Source: Phalacrocorax aristotelis (taxonomy: Eukaryota; Chordata; Aves; Suliformes; Phalacrocoracidae). From it: a stretch of 64,000 nt of DNA. Location of the stretch: NCBI RefSeq assembly GCF_949628215.1, contig NC_134287.1, forward strand, positions 22,451,501 to 22,515,500, in the 5' to 3' direction. A model generated the notes under the pieces. That model ran no database searches, was not told where the DNA came from, and worked only from the letters and a program-made list of their open reading frames with translations. A program made the position numbers and the translations under genes. Of the stretch, positions 37,691 through 50,022 are shown in pieces. The number at the start of each line of letters is the position of its first letter. Position 1 is the stretch's first letter.

Positions 37691-40600
37691 CTTTCCGAGA
37701 AAGGGAAACAAGATACAGCATTTATTAACAAAGCCTTTATGGTATTTATGCTTGATCAAAGGGCTGTCAATCTCACAAGCTACAGTTCTTATCTGCCCTC
37801 AGTACAGGCTGACTCGCGTGCAGCTGAACCTGCGTCATGCGGCACTGATCACGCTCTCACAAAATAAGTAGCTGGGAAAAGGTATAATTTGGACAGATAA
37901 CATCCTCGTTCAAACATCAAGCGCAACGTAAATCAAAATTTCCTGACTTCAGTGTCTTGCTCGCATTTTCATGCCTGTAGCATTATTTTTGCACATCTCT
38001 ACAACTGACTGCATTTATTTCGTTTGGATCTCGCATCTTTCCCAGCTTGCTGGAATTCCGCAAAATGGCTAACATGCTAAACATCAATATTCTGTAGGTT
38101 ACCCCCAAAAAAGCCCGAAGACCTTTAAAGTCAGTTGTCAAAAAGCACGAGTTTACACGTGATCCCCTGCACGCAAAGACCCAACAGCCTTCATGTGGTC
38201 GGAAGGGTCGACAACCTTCCTCTAACAGTATTTGGCAGCTAAATATGCAGCAGGGCGCTCAGCAGCAGGATTTTTGGTGTCTTGAAAAAGAGTTAATGAA
38301 TTCACTATGTCTCAAAAGTCTGCCAACTGCTTTAATCACATTTTTAATACCAAAAATCTGGCCCTGCTGGTTTCGCACTCTAAATGTGGCGCACTAAGTT
38401 GTTGAATAAAAGGAGCTGCTCTTCAAAATGCTGTTAGCTTTCCATAGTCACCATCCTTTCCACCACAAATTACATACATTAAATATGATTACTACGGTTA
38501 CTACCACGGTTGCTTTCTCATCAGCCATGAGGAGGCACAGGTGCAAATCTACATGTCGTGAAAGCTAAAGTAACCAAATTACAACTGGTATTTAGTATGG
38601 TATGTTGAAAAGGGAAGAAATAGCACTGGAAAAGTAAACATCAAAAAATGGCCATGACAGAAGCGCTACAAAAACCCTGACTATATCATACTGTATGCAA
38701 CTGTGTAAGTTGAGAGTAAGAGGAGACAGAAAAAATGGAACAAATAAAGGAGGCGACGCTGCTATTGCTTGCCTTTCTGGTATCAGCGAAGCTGTTATGA
38801 AGGTAATAAATCAAAATTAACAGATAGCTCATTAATACAGTTGCTCCTTTACCCTTCACTGTTACTTGCTTAAACACAGTAGCATCTTTCAACTGTTAAT
38901 AACCCCCAGCAAATATCGGTACGGGCGCGGCGCAAACCGCAGATATTCAATAACGGATCGTTACGTTCCTCGGGCAGTGTAAGGACACCCACAGAGAGCA
39001 GAGCCTGCACTCCTGGAAGTCAAACCCACCTCAATGCAAGTTCAAGTCAAGAGGAGGTTCCCTCAGACGCCTGCAGATCGCAGTCAGCATGCTTTCCCTG
39101 CCCTCTCCGACGTCCCTGCCTGACCGTGGGAAGGAGAGACCTGCAGTACAGCCAGCCCCGCTCCGGCACCCACGCCTCCCTCGCTCCTTCACTCCCTCCT
39201 CCGTTCCTTCATTCCTCCCTTTCCTTGTGAGCCACTTTTCACCTCTAACCACCTCCAACATAAATTCATCTGCATAATTAAAAAAGTTCTCAGAGGCTCA
39301 CTACTCAGGTCACGCAGTCAGCATCACCGAAGGTAAACGTTTCCATAAACCTAAATAACGTCTTCTCCTAATTTGAGCTGCACTTCAAGTAGTACTTTCA
39401 TTAAACAGGCATCGCTCTTGCCCGAGCCCTTCTTCTTAAACCACTTCTTGGAGGAAAATGGGGTCTAATGAAATGGCACTACTCATAATGAACATCTCAA
39501 AATCTTAACTTCAAGCTCAGTAGCTAAAATAAACTACACACCCGGCACGTGCCCCCAAGCTTACTGGTTTTTTAACCCTGTTTTGCAGAAAAGCAGCCGA
39601 CGGTCGCCCTCCTCCACCTTAGATCTGAGCCTGAAGTACCCCCACTCTCCGAGCCAACCCCTGGCGACGGGTTTCGACCTACAGGGCTGCCAACGACTTG
39701 CTTTTCATAACCCTTCCCTTGAGTAACGCGGCCGCCCCCCTCAGCAGGGCTTCAAGCACGTTATATTATGTGTATTCATGATGTATTTTTATTATCTCAT
39801 CTCCAAGGCTGACAAAATGAAAGAAGTAATACATCTTGATTGACTCATCGAGGTCTGGGTTTTGTCCTTGCTGATTCCCTGAAATAAATACAAAACTCCC
39901 TGCTCAGCCTCTTGTCTAGCAGCGTTTTCCATTCTAGCAGTTTCTCTTACGTTTTCATTCCCATATTTCCTTAGTGTTTTATTTCACTTTTCTTCTTAAG
40001 AAAGAAAATATTGGGAGTAAATGAAGATGTATGTGCCCAGTCCCTCAGTAAATACCTACAGGAAGCTCTCTGGAGAATCACAAGACAATACGGGCCCCAG
40101 TGCAATGGAATAAGTACATTTTTCACCGTGTTTATTTAACAAATTCCATATTCAAAGTTCTTCCTTCTCCAGGATGACCAAAGACGGGTAAGGAAGAGAA
40201 ATAGCTACACAATAGAAGTGTTTGCCTTCTCTGCAACATCCTTGCATCTTTCCTGTATTTTTTAGACTAACCTGCAGCCCTTGGGTCCTTTTAGATCCCT
40301 CATGATAATTAATACCCAAACAAACAAGGCAGCAAAAAGTCCACTTCCCTTTGCAGCTTGCTTTAGAAAAACCAAACCCATTCAGTCCGACACCAGCACG
40401 GCCCCGGCGCTCTCTCCATTAACGCCTAGCAACTTCAGTTATTGCAAAACACGGCAGGAAATACTGCCAACCTCCCAGAGAATATCCTAAGTAATAAAAA
40501 TGAAGCCTCTCTACACTATTTAAATAATTCAGAGCGGAAACTTTACCTTGCGGCCATTTCCCTTTCTACAGCCCAGTTTCCCAGACTCAGTAGTTGTTCC

Positions 40601-40842
40601 TACAACCCGAGAGAGCGCGGCTCATCTCTATGTGCAAACTCACGCGCTACCCCTTGCTTTTCCAAGGAGACAGAACCTTCTTAGGAGCAGAGCCTAAATT
40701 AGGAGCCTCACTGAAAAACTCAAAAAAGAAATTTTAATTTTATGCAATTCTTTTGATCCTAGCAAGATGATAAATCTGTTGATACGGTCGAGAGGGGAGA
40801 CGTTTGCTGCCAATCAGAAGCTACGCTGCAGGCAATGCTCAC
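37691..40842 (-). other. TCERG1L intron inside FF1
   Basis: The intron is about 3.2 kb. It contains a pyrimidine-rich tract at 39175-39228 (imperfect CCTT/CTCC repeats) and otherwise ordinary single-copy-looking sequence. No repeat family was recognised and no further exon of the gene is needed for phase. Confidence 0.8.
39175..39228. repeat. Pyrimidine-rich imperfect repeat
   Basis: About 54 bases made almost wholly of CTCC, CTTC and CATT-type units on the plus strand, with only a few purines. It is a simple low-complexity tract in an intron. Confidence 0.75.
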
Positions 40843-40932
40843 CTGTTTTCGTTCTTCCGAATTTAGCAGAAGGTAGCGTGGATCAAATACGATTTTGTGT
40901 AACTCTTTTTCCCACGTAGAAAATGCTGAAAC
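40843..40932 (-). CDS. TCERG1L: TCERG1L coding exon, FF domain 1 core
   Basis: The exon is 90 bases, exactly 30 codons in phase 0 at both ends, so skipping it would keep the frame but remove the core of FF1. The acceptor is CCTCACAG|GTTTC and the donor ACAG|GTGAGC, both strong. The peptide opens [20 protein letters not shown] and ends NSEERKQ. The Trp-Glu pair, the DPRY turn and the LLL-NSEERK segment are the recognisable middle helices of the first FF domain in the TCERG1 family. It is among the best-conserved pieces of the gene and needs no assumption about splice choice. A second AG six bases into the exon (GTTTCAG) is a possible, less likely, acceptor. Confidence 0.97.
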
Positions 40933-43900
40933 CTGTGAGGTACACAAACACAGCTGCATTAAGGAATTTTAATAAGGATGTGAAAGAAGAAAATGTTCCA
41001 AGGTGAAGCAAAAGAGTAGTTCAGAAAGCTAATGAACCCTCTAAAGGACGCCTCAGAGCAGTTAGAAGTTGAATTTTAATCTGATCCTGGCAATGCGCTG
41101 AATGCCCCCACACCATTAGTACTGATTTGCTCTAGGACATCTCAGTGAGTATCTGGGAGACGTTCGTTCCCACATTTTTGACGGAAAGAATCTGTAGCAG
41201 AAAGGAAAATGCTATTTTATTACCCCCTTTGTACAACAGAAGCATCAATTTCTATTTAAGCAATTATCTCAGCTCTAACTCCCCTCCTCTCCAAAACTGA
41301 AGTCATAACCCAAACAAGGCTGTCAGCGCAAGCACGCGCTGAAGAGCTAATAGGGAACATCTTCAAAGCACTGTGTTTCCCTAGTAAACGTGCCGTTTCC
41401 CTCCAAGAGCAAGGACGTCACATCTCCTCCTTTCCGCGGCTTCCAGCCTTCCCCGCTGAATCCAGCTCTCCGGAGCGCGGCCCTGGGCGTCCCCCCAAGC
41501 CCCGTGCACCGCTCGCGCTCCTACAGAGGCTCTTCCGTCTCCTCCGAAGCCTCCTTACGGTGAGTGGGCCGTGAGGGCCACCACGAACCCGAGCAGGTCC
41601 CTCACCTGCCCCAGCCCGCTCTGCCCGGAGCTTTCCCGGAGCAACCTTCTGGGAGCGCAGGACTGAAATCCCCAGCCTCATCTCAGTATCTCGAACAACA
41701 TCACTGTTAATTGTTACAGAAAACTCTGGAGTAACATAAAATATTCTCATCACTCCACCTACTTACAAAGAAGAGTAAATCCACTAAAAAAAATTAAGTA
41801 TGTGAAGGATGATTAAAATCGAGTAATTAACACTCCAGCAGGAAAGCTCTGATGAAGCACAGTGGGTTTAAGGGGACGGGGTCCCCTCCTCGAGCGGTTA
41901 GCACTGGAAGCTCGGAAGGGTCGCGGTTCAGGCTAACTCCCCGGCTGCGCAGTGACGCAGGGCTGCCCCCTCCACGCGTCGCCTTCCCGCAGCCTCGGCT
42001 CGCCCTCCACGTGGGGCCACGTGGCTGCCGAAGCCCGGAGGTTTGGGGCTCTTCCCCTTTCAGAAGGACCAGCCGCAGGAATCCTTTTCTTCGGGATGTC
42101 TTTTATAGTCTCTCTTGGACATCAGCTTTGCTCCCAGTACAAAGGCCAGTTTGAACCCAAAGCTAGTTGAGCTCAGGTTAATTTATCACGTAATCGTTCC
42201 TGTTTGTGATTCTCTGTTTAGCAATTACTCCATTTGACGTACTGCAGATATACACCTAAAATAAATGTTGGATACTGAGATTTATAATTTGATTCTAGTT
42301 ACACATGTCATACACTGTTCAGGATACTTATTTTGGGGCTCTGCGAATGCATATAAAATATTAATATTCTGACTAACCCCTCAACGTGTTTTGTATTGTG
42401 ACCTTCTTCCCTACTGTGGGACATTCAGCCAGGGAACACGTGCACCGGGGGTGGTGGGGGTGGCATCTCTTCCCAGAATAAATAATCACTTCCTCAGCCT
42501 AGCATCACTGCAGGCGAATGGCATGGAATGGAATAGAATAGAATCATTAAGGTTGGAAAAGTCCTCTAGGATCATCAAGTCCAACCGTCAGCCCAACACT
42601 ACCACGTCTCCTAACCCGTGCCCTGAAGTGCCACGTCCGTATGTCTTTTAAATACCTCCGGGGATGGCGACTCCCCCACCTCTGAGCTTGTCGTGGGTTT
42701 CCAGTCTCAACCTCTGCTCTTAACCAGAGTGCAAACCACAGTAAAAAAAACTCACAAAAATGCAACGTGTTGCGTTTGAGCGGTATGTTTAGAAGTGAAA
42801 GGACATCTATCTGAAGAGCTGATTCAATTTTGATTCACTCTGGAAGCCCAGCAACAACGGTAGGTTGAGATTTTGGCTTTGATTAAAAGATTTCTAAGAA
42901 CAGAAAGGTGAAGCGCCTGGTATTTTCAGCAGATGCATTTATCTTCATCAGCCAAGAGCTCCCAGCTTTCAGGAGACGCTGCTCTGGCAGGGAACGACGT
43001 CCACCCCGGACACAAGCTACCGAAACACGCAAAAACCAGCACGAAGGATGGCGTGGCAAAGGGCTGAGAGGGGGCGCCCGGGGCGAGGACCACCCTGCGC
43101 CCGCGCTGGGAACCCCCTCCTCGCGTCGCCACCCGCTGCTGGCTCTGACACGCTCCCACCGTCCCAAACCCACCGATGACCCCCATTAAGAGATATTAAA
43201 AAGTGGGAGTCTGTGGCTTGACCTTCTAGAAGGGGGCTCTTTGGGTCTGTCTGAAAAACAGGCTGGGGGGAAAAAAAACCCAAAACCCCTGTGTATTTGG
43301 TTTTTTTTTTGTTGTTCTTTAGGATAATGCTGAGGCTGCAAGAATTGTTTTGAGATGGGAAGCTGGGGGTTAGGACCTCCCAAGCCCCCTTTTTCCCTCC
43401 CCAATATTAGGGAGGTAAAATCTTGAGAAAAAATACCATTTGGAATCCTTTAAAAAAGTCGTGTTTCACTGACAGCATCCCAGCAAAGAGAAGACTTTCC
43501 TGGAAAGGCAGACTGTAGAACACGGATATTTTGATGATGTGGCCGTGAGGGCGCCAGGAAGAGGCTTAAAATTTCCCCTTCTTCTCGGGATTTTGTGTTA
43601 ACTTTTAACCTTCCAGGAGGATATCAGAGATTATATTTTTACACAGAAAAACTTGCCACAGACTTAAGAATAGTGGCACTGCCTTGGAGCTACCCCAAAA
43701 ATCCCACGTGATTTTAAAATGTTAAAATAAATATTATTCTGTTGACATAATTTAGGCAGGAAAGATTCAGAACTACGCTGAAGAACCGCAGCTAGTTCAA
43801 GCTGTTTGTAATGCCATCAAATAACTTCCTGAGAAATAATATTATGAGAAAATGGCAGGAGATGTTCATTAAATAACCGGTTTCAAATAACACTAATGGC

Positions 43901-45611
43901 CTCGCTGCGTTTCAAGCAATGCCAACCAGCTGGTGCTAACCAGCGGCTTGTCTGGACATTTAAAACATGCTCAGGGTGAAAGCAAAGTAACCTATTATCT
44001 ATAGATTTTCAAATCATAGCAAAACCAAGCAGTAAATTTCCTGCGTTTCTTATTTTTATGAGCAAGTGGGACTCTTACACTGGAAACACTTGAGGAATCC
44101 TATTGCAGAACATCCCTAATACTTTCCAATTTTGACTTCTTGCCCCCTGACTTAAAATATGCCAGCAGAAGTCTTCAGAGAGTATTCATATATGGCACTT
44201 CTGCATTTTTTAAGCATAAATAACAAAATGTGTTAATAAAGCAGGTCTGGCATGGAGATAATTCACTCTTGAGTTTCTGAAGCTCTAATTATCTACCTTT
44301 AAAGTCTGCTGATTACTGGTGATAAATTTTATAGGCCTAACAACAGACACCTGGGATTTTTTTTTTTCTTTACAGAAATTACAAGAACTTCTACAGAATA
44401 CATATTTGCAGAGCGTTGGAAGGAGGCGTAAAATCTGCATACGCTGCTCCATTATACACCCATTTACATTTTCAGGATTAGGACCTAAACCTGGCATGCT
44501 TCTTAATTCCATTCACGCTCAGAATCACCAGTTCTCTGGAAGAAGGGGCACCGCGAGATGAACTTTTGTGGAGGTGATTTTATATTTATAAATAACAGTA
44601 CCCAAAATTCCTCATGTCGACGGTAATCTTCACGCTGCCAGTTCAGCAGAAGTTTCTAAGTGCTACCCCAGAGAACAGACGCCAGGCGGAAGCTCTGCAC
44701 AGAGTCAGTCACCAGATGCTACTACGTGCTCTGTAACTCGTGTTTCACCACCAGTCACGAGGCTGACAGCGCCGACGGGCTCTATCTGCAGACTGAATTC
44801 ATGCTCCATCTATCGACTCGTGATCTGGATTAGGCCACGGTACAGTGGCTGCAGTAAGGCCGAGCCCTCCCGTAACCGGTGCCAGCTCCGCGCTGGCCTG
44901 GATGGGAGGGACGGATGCTCCCGCCTGGCTGGCGCGGAGGGGCTGCCTCTTCTTGTCCCCTGAGCATCCCACCCTCCTGCACGTCAGCCTCAGCTGGAAC
45001 CACCAGCTCTTCTCAAGGAATTCTGGGAGGTCCAGGGAAAAGGGCAGGTTTTCTTAACCCTCCTGAGACTCCAGTATGTCCTTTCCTAACAGACTGGGCA
45101 GACTTTGGATGGCCAGCAAGTGAATTTGATTTCCCACTGTGGGGATCATTGGAGTTTGCGGTGATGAAACCTCTCCCACGCCAAAAGAAAGCAAAAAAGC
45201 TGGCCAGGAACGTTCCTGAGCCCGGTGCTCTTTCAGGTGATACGTAGGACACGTCTCTCGTCCTTTGTGGGTCATGTCATGGCCGCTGCCGGGCTCCGTG
45301 CGGGACCCCGGGGTGGTGCCCACGCCCTGCCGAGCCGCCGGTCTGCGCTGGAGGAGCCACCGCCTCTGGTGACCTTTGGGTCTCTCTATAGGAATTCATT
45401 TGGAGCCGCACCTGCAAAGAGCTGCCAGCTCTGCGCGGCCAGAAGGAAAACCACAGTAAAGCACCACAAAGCCTACACCGAGAAAAAACCCTCTGAGTAA
45501 TTCTTCCTTTGACTGCTAAGTCATAGATATGAAACGATTCCTGCAGTCGTCCTAGGTGATGCCCTATTTTTATAAATGAGAGATGGCAAAGCAAGCAGGA
45601 GCATTTCTTAC
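40933..45611 (-). other. TCERG1L intron before FF1 core exon
   Basis: The intron is about 4.7 kb. It holds a CR1 fragment at 42521-42682 in the same orientation as the gene, and three short GC- and CpG-rich patches at about 41430-41660, 41880-42070 and 43010-43150. The remainder is AT-rich sequence without recognisable coding potential. Confidence 0.8.
42521..42682 (-). mobile_element. CR1 LINE fragment in TCERG1L intron
   Basis: About 160 bases of CR1 3' end in minus orientation, the same direction as the gene. The terminal repeat side is GGAATGGAATAGAATAGAAT, followed by AAGGTTGGAAAAGTCCTC and AAGTCCAACCGTCAGCCCAA. Its closest relative in the window is the copy at 23796-24030, judging from the shared AAGTCCAACCGT segment. 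It is 5'-truncated. Confidence 0.9.
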
Positions 45612-45747
45612 CCCTCTCTCCAGAAGCATGTCTCGGAAATGAGTGATGCGCTCTTCGAGGGGAGGCGTGATCTGAGGCACTGACGTTTCCTCACTTTTCT
45701 CCTCCGTTTCAGCCTTCCCCTCGTCAGCAGCTTGGGAATCTTCTGTT
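45612..45747 (-). CDS. TCERG1L: TCERG1L coding exon, charged linker and start of FF1
   Basis: The exon is 136 bases long, with acceptor TTGTTAAAG|AACAG and donor AGAGGG|GTAAGA. One base completes a Lys codon, then 45 codons run to a phase 0 end. The first half is highly charged ([20 protein letters not shown]), and the second half ends [16 protein letters not shown]. The Phe in THF, residue 166 counted from the right edge, is the first of the two conserved phenylalanines of FF domain 1. The domain continues directly into the next exon, so this intron falls inside the first FF helix region. In FF proteins this fold binds phospho-Ser/Thr or acidic peptides. Confidence 0.95.
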
Positions 45748-47551
45748 CTTTAACAAGGTAGATAGAAAATAGTTCAGTAATTGTCTTTTAACCCTCTCTA
45801 GAAAAGCCCCCGGGACGGCAGGACTTCGCGCGCACGGAGCACCCGGGAGCAGGCGCTGAAGTGACCCAAACCTGCAGCGCGTTACGAGACCGTGGGGCTG
45901 GAGGGCCCTGCCGAGGGACCTCCGCGGCTCCTCATGCAGAAGGATGCTCTGCTGGTGTCATCAAAGAGGAACTCAGCAGCGAAATACTACGCTGTATTTC
46001 AAGCTACAGAAAAGCGACAGCTTTATATAAGATTTGCCAAGGAGTGGAGACTTTAAAGGAGTGACTGAAAAGACTCATGTTGGTGCCCCCAGACTTGAAA
46101 GCCAACACTAATCTTTATTTTATGTTCCCGTGCGCCCCCCGAGCCCACTCCTAAGGCAAGTAACCCGGCAGCGCATCGCACCCACAAACCTGCAGTAAAG
46201 CACCAGCGAAGAGCCTGCCCTTTGCCAGTGCCAGAAGGTCCATCGTTATCCTGGCAGCCTTTTTCCAAGACTGCATCTGATTAGAATAAATAGGTGTTTC
46301 TGAGAAAATACTGCGCATGGCTTGGGTCCCTTTGCCTGCAAGAGCCCCTGGATAAAGGCACATACATAGCACCGCTGTGCTCAGCTCAGGAAAGGAGGAC
46401 AGTTGACTGCAAGTTGCAGCCATAAGGGTGATGCTGTCCTCAGGTGCAATCCCACGTAGTCGCTGCCATCACCGGGGCCGAGCTGTCTCACACCAGATAA
46501 ATCCCTACGTCATTCTATCAGCGTCACGGACCGTTAACGCTGCACTCCCGCAGCGCTGGAAGGAAACACCTATTTCCCCGCTGCTGGGAGGGCGGGAGGT
46601 CTGCCCCCGTGAGCCCTCAGCATCTGCAGGGAGAGGTTAATCAGATGGGAAGCCAAAGCTAGGGAGGAGTCTGCTCCAGGGGGGCGATGCGATTTGAGAC
46701 GGGGATACGAAACCCCTGACTTCAGTGAAGTTGGCCAAGTCAGACCTCGAGATCTGACTTCTGCTCTGGGTCCATCCTGCTGTTTCTTAATGCTTTGAGC
46801 AGTGAATGCCTTTAGCACAGTCTAAGGCTCTTTCTGGAAAGATCAGGAATCTTAAAATGATCACAAGGTCCACGTGAGGATAATGAAAGTAAGGCAATTT
46901 GATTTTTAGCCTCCTACTAGGCATGGCTGTATTTTCTACTGATGCAATTTTCACCACTACAGAATAATACTTAGTTCGAAATTTCAACAGGAAAACACTT
47001 TCTTGTTTCCAAGCAAATGAATTAGATCAGTGTGTAATGTGAGCTCTAGCATATTATCTTCCTTCTACAACTAATTACATTACACTTACATTTATCCTAA
47101 AATGATGCCATATTACTAGTGATTTGAGAGGTATCAGGTCGGTGTTCTTCACAGAATGACAGTGACTTTTCTATCATAATAGCGAATTTTATTCTGTGAC
47201 ATGATCCATGAAAGACCCAATCCAATTTCTAGCACACACAAAGAGCTTTTTCAAGCTGAAACCGAGAGAACTACAGCACACTACTCCACCAGCCAAGCAC
47301 CAGGAGAGCCCCTCTTTCCTCCAGTCCTCCTTACGCAACTGAAAATGATGCTGCAAATCACGCAGATTTTTTTCTCCTGCCAAAAATGACAACAAAGAAT
47401 ACAATTTTCTTTAGCAAATAACACAATAATCTGCACAACATGCTCCTACTCCGATGGACGCATAGGGGCAGCCTACCAGCACGCCCTTGGAAGCCTGCAA
47501 ATCTCAAAATGGGTAGGGCAGTGGGAGGCTTTTGTCCAACTGTGGTGCCCA

Positions 47552-47797
47552 CTGAAAGGAGGAGAGGCACTGGGCACAGACTGGAACGCAGGGAAACCCA
47601 TCCGAGCATAAGAAAAAGCCTTTTTACTGCGAGGGAGGTCGGACGCTGGGGCAGGCTGCCCGGGGAGGCGGCGGGGCTCCGTCCCTGGAGATGCTCAAAC
47701 CCTCCCGGCCGCGTCCCTGAGCGACCGGCTGCGGGGCCCTGCCGGGAGCGGGCTGGGACAGAGACCTCCGAGCCCTTCTGCCATTCTGTGAAGAAAA
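47552..47797 (+). mobile_element. CR1 LINE fragment, GC-rich copy
   Basis: About 245 bases in plus orientation, antisense to TCERG1L. Recognisable blocks are GGCACTGGGCACAGACTGGA, AAAGCCTTTTTACTGCGAGG, GGGGCAGGCTGCCCGGGGAG and the end CTTCTGCCATTCTGTGAAG. The middle is unusually GC-rich compared with the other copies. It is 5'-truncated with approximate edges. Confidence 0.85.
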
Positions 47798-50005
47798 CCC
47801 CAAACCCCTATGTTTCTCTGAAGATTGTTCTTCCTTTGTGGAGAGTACAATCAGAGCATCGCCCGAGTAAGAATCTGACTTCAGTATTTTTCAGCAGTTC
47901 CCTCATACCCCAGCGAAATGTAAATAAGTGCAACAGCAGCTTGTGGAGCCCAGAGCTCCTAAACCTGCAGATGCAGACTGTGACCCAAAGCCCTGGACAG
48001 AGGTTGTGCAAACGTCCACGAGAGAAAGAAGGGAGTCCTGCTGCCCTGTGCAGCTGGCCTTGGGTCAGTCCTCTGCTAGCTCTGCCAGCAAAGCAAGCCG
48101 CAGGAGAAGAGAAATAGCAGCTCCGGTGTTACCAACGTGCACGGGTGACCCAGTGTGAACCTCTGGGTGCTGACCCACTAGTTGAATTGTAAAGAATTGT
48201 GCTGGAATTTTGAGGCAATTAGATCTTATCACTAGCACAGAGCTTTCTGAACAGCAGGTGATTTACTGTATGTCAAAGGAACAATATGATTTACTAAGTA
48301 ACTTTACTTATATTAAATAAAATAGAATAGGGAACAGAGCATATTTAAAAACAAACCCTGCAAGCATGCAACACTTCCTCTTTTAGCTATACTTAATATT
48401 TTTTTTCTTGGTTGGTATTGCAAAAATAAGTGGATAACGGCTGTGTGGGGTAAAAATGGGGTTCGAGCTCCCATTCTGCTGCAATGCCAGGTGCAGGGCT
48501 GTGAGTGCCCAGCTACAACCTGCCCATCGCTTGCAGAGCTCTGAGCACCGCCTGGTGCAGGAACCGCAGGGGACAGACGCTCAGAGCATCACGGGGCGGC
48601 GGGACGATAGTGCTCCCCGCCTCCCGGCAGCAGTCTCTGTTAAATGTAGGAAAACATTCCCTGTCTTCGGATGCAATTATTAATGTGGATAAGGCAGCAA
48701 TTTAAATAGTTTTTTTCTGTCCATCCAGCACCAAAATGAAAATTTGTTTAGTTTCTGCAAAGACAAATCAGTTTTGACCTCTGGATTCGGTCTGGAGCGA
48801 GCAGCACTTTGTCCATTCCCAAGTAAAACAAGGCAGAGGAAACAAAGTCTGATCTGGACCTTGCCATGTGCCACTTGGAAGGTGAAAAGCTGGTGGTGCG
48901 TATCCTTTTATCAGAAACCTGGAGCTTAACCAGCACTTCAGCAGACCCTGCAACTTGAGAAGCGCCCTGTTGCTCTCTATGGCATGGAGTGACTCGGCTG
49001 CTTTTCTTACGAGGAATTACAGGCCACAGTTCTTAAATCAGTTCTGCTTTTGGCGAACTCAGCCACACGCAGATGTGGGCAACCGAGGCCCACAGCACTT
49101 GGAGACCACAACATCAGCTCCAAACAGTGACGGCAGCAGTGATTTTAACTGCTGTGCAAACCCCCATTGCCAGGGCTCGGCTGCGGGGTGGGAGCCAGCT
49201 GGGACAGCCGCACAATCTCCAGTCACAGTAACGGAAATCTCAGCGTAGCAAGGAGTTTATACACGGTTTTCATCCCGAGGATGACTAATTCTAGGTTGAC
49301 ATTAAAATCCTACAATATTTTACTTTATTATGTCATGAACTGTTAGCTAACGTCTAATATTAATCCAGTTAAACAAGCACTTGCGCTATGTTTCTTTAGT
49401 AAAAGGTCCACCCATGAACCTCTGCGTTCTGCCGTTGTTTCAGGGCACAAAGCAAAACGTCAGGAAACGGTCACGTGCAATAAAAGAGAATTTAAAATTC
49501 AAAACGGCTGTAGAAATCATGTCGCGGCTCGGGGACGCATGTTCTGCTGACAGAAAAATAAACACTTCACAGCTTTTTGGTGACAGGTCAAACTCCTGGG
49601 GAATTGGGATCATCGCAGTGAAGTCTGAGATAATGCTGTGTTGTCAAGGCAAATCTTGCTCGTTTCTTACGTGAGTGTTGCCCTCGACTTTCATAGGACT
49701 AATTGCCAAAATACAGCAATTACAAATTAGTTCCTACTAAGCTAAAGATTTATTTTTAAAGATAGAACTTACGATAGGGTTCTCGGAGCTTTAAATATCC
49801 TCTCAATGAATATCTTGCCACAAATCTCAAGTATGATAAAAGTTGTGTTATTTGTTATACCACACATAGATATAGCGTAATACAAAGACAAATGATGACG
49901 TAAACAGCAGGCGATACACGCTTACGATCACGTGCCATTTCGCTTTCGTGGCACGGAGTCACAGCTGGGAGTAGCTCGTGTTGCCTTTCCCCCACCCAGA
50001 GGATG

Positions 50006-50022
50006 CCCTCCCCTCCCCTCCC
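50006..50022 (-). other. G-quadruplex motif on the TCERG1L sense strand
   Basis: The plus strand reads C3 T C4 T C4 T C3, so the minus strand carries four G runs of 3, 4, 4 and 3 separated by single A loops. One-base loops are the most stable class. It lies inside an intron on the RNA-sense strand of TCERG1L, so it could form in DNA or in pre-mRNA. Confidence 0.75.

Noticed and set aside
47440..48117. Open frame of 225 codons on the plus strand
   Set aside because: It runs straight through the CR1 copy at 47552-47797 and lies in a TCERG1L intron. The part outside the repeat shows no known family.
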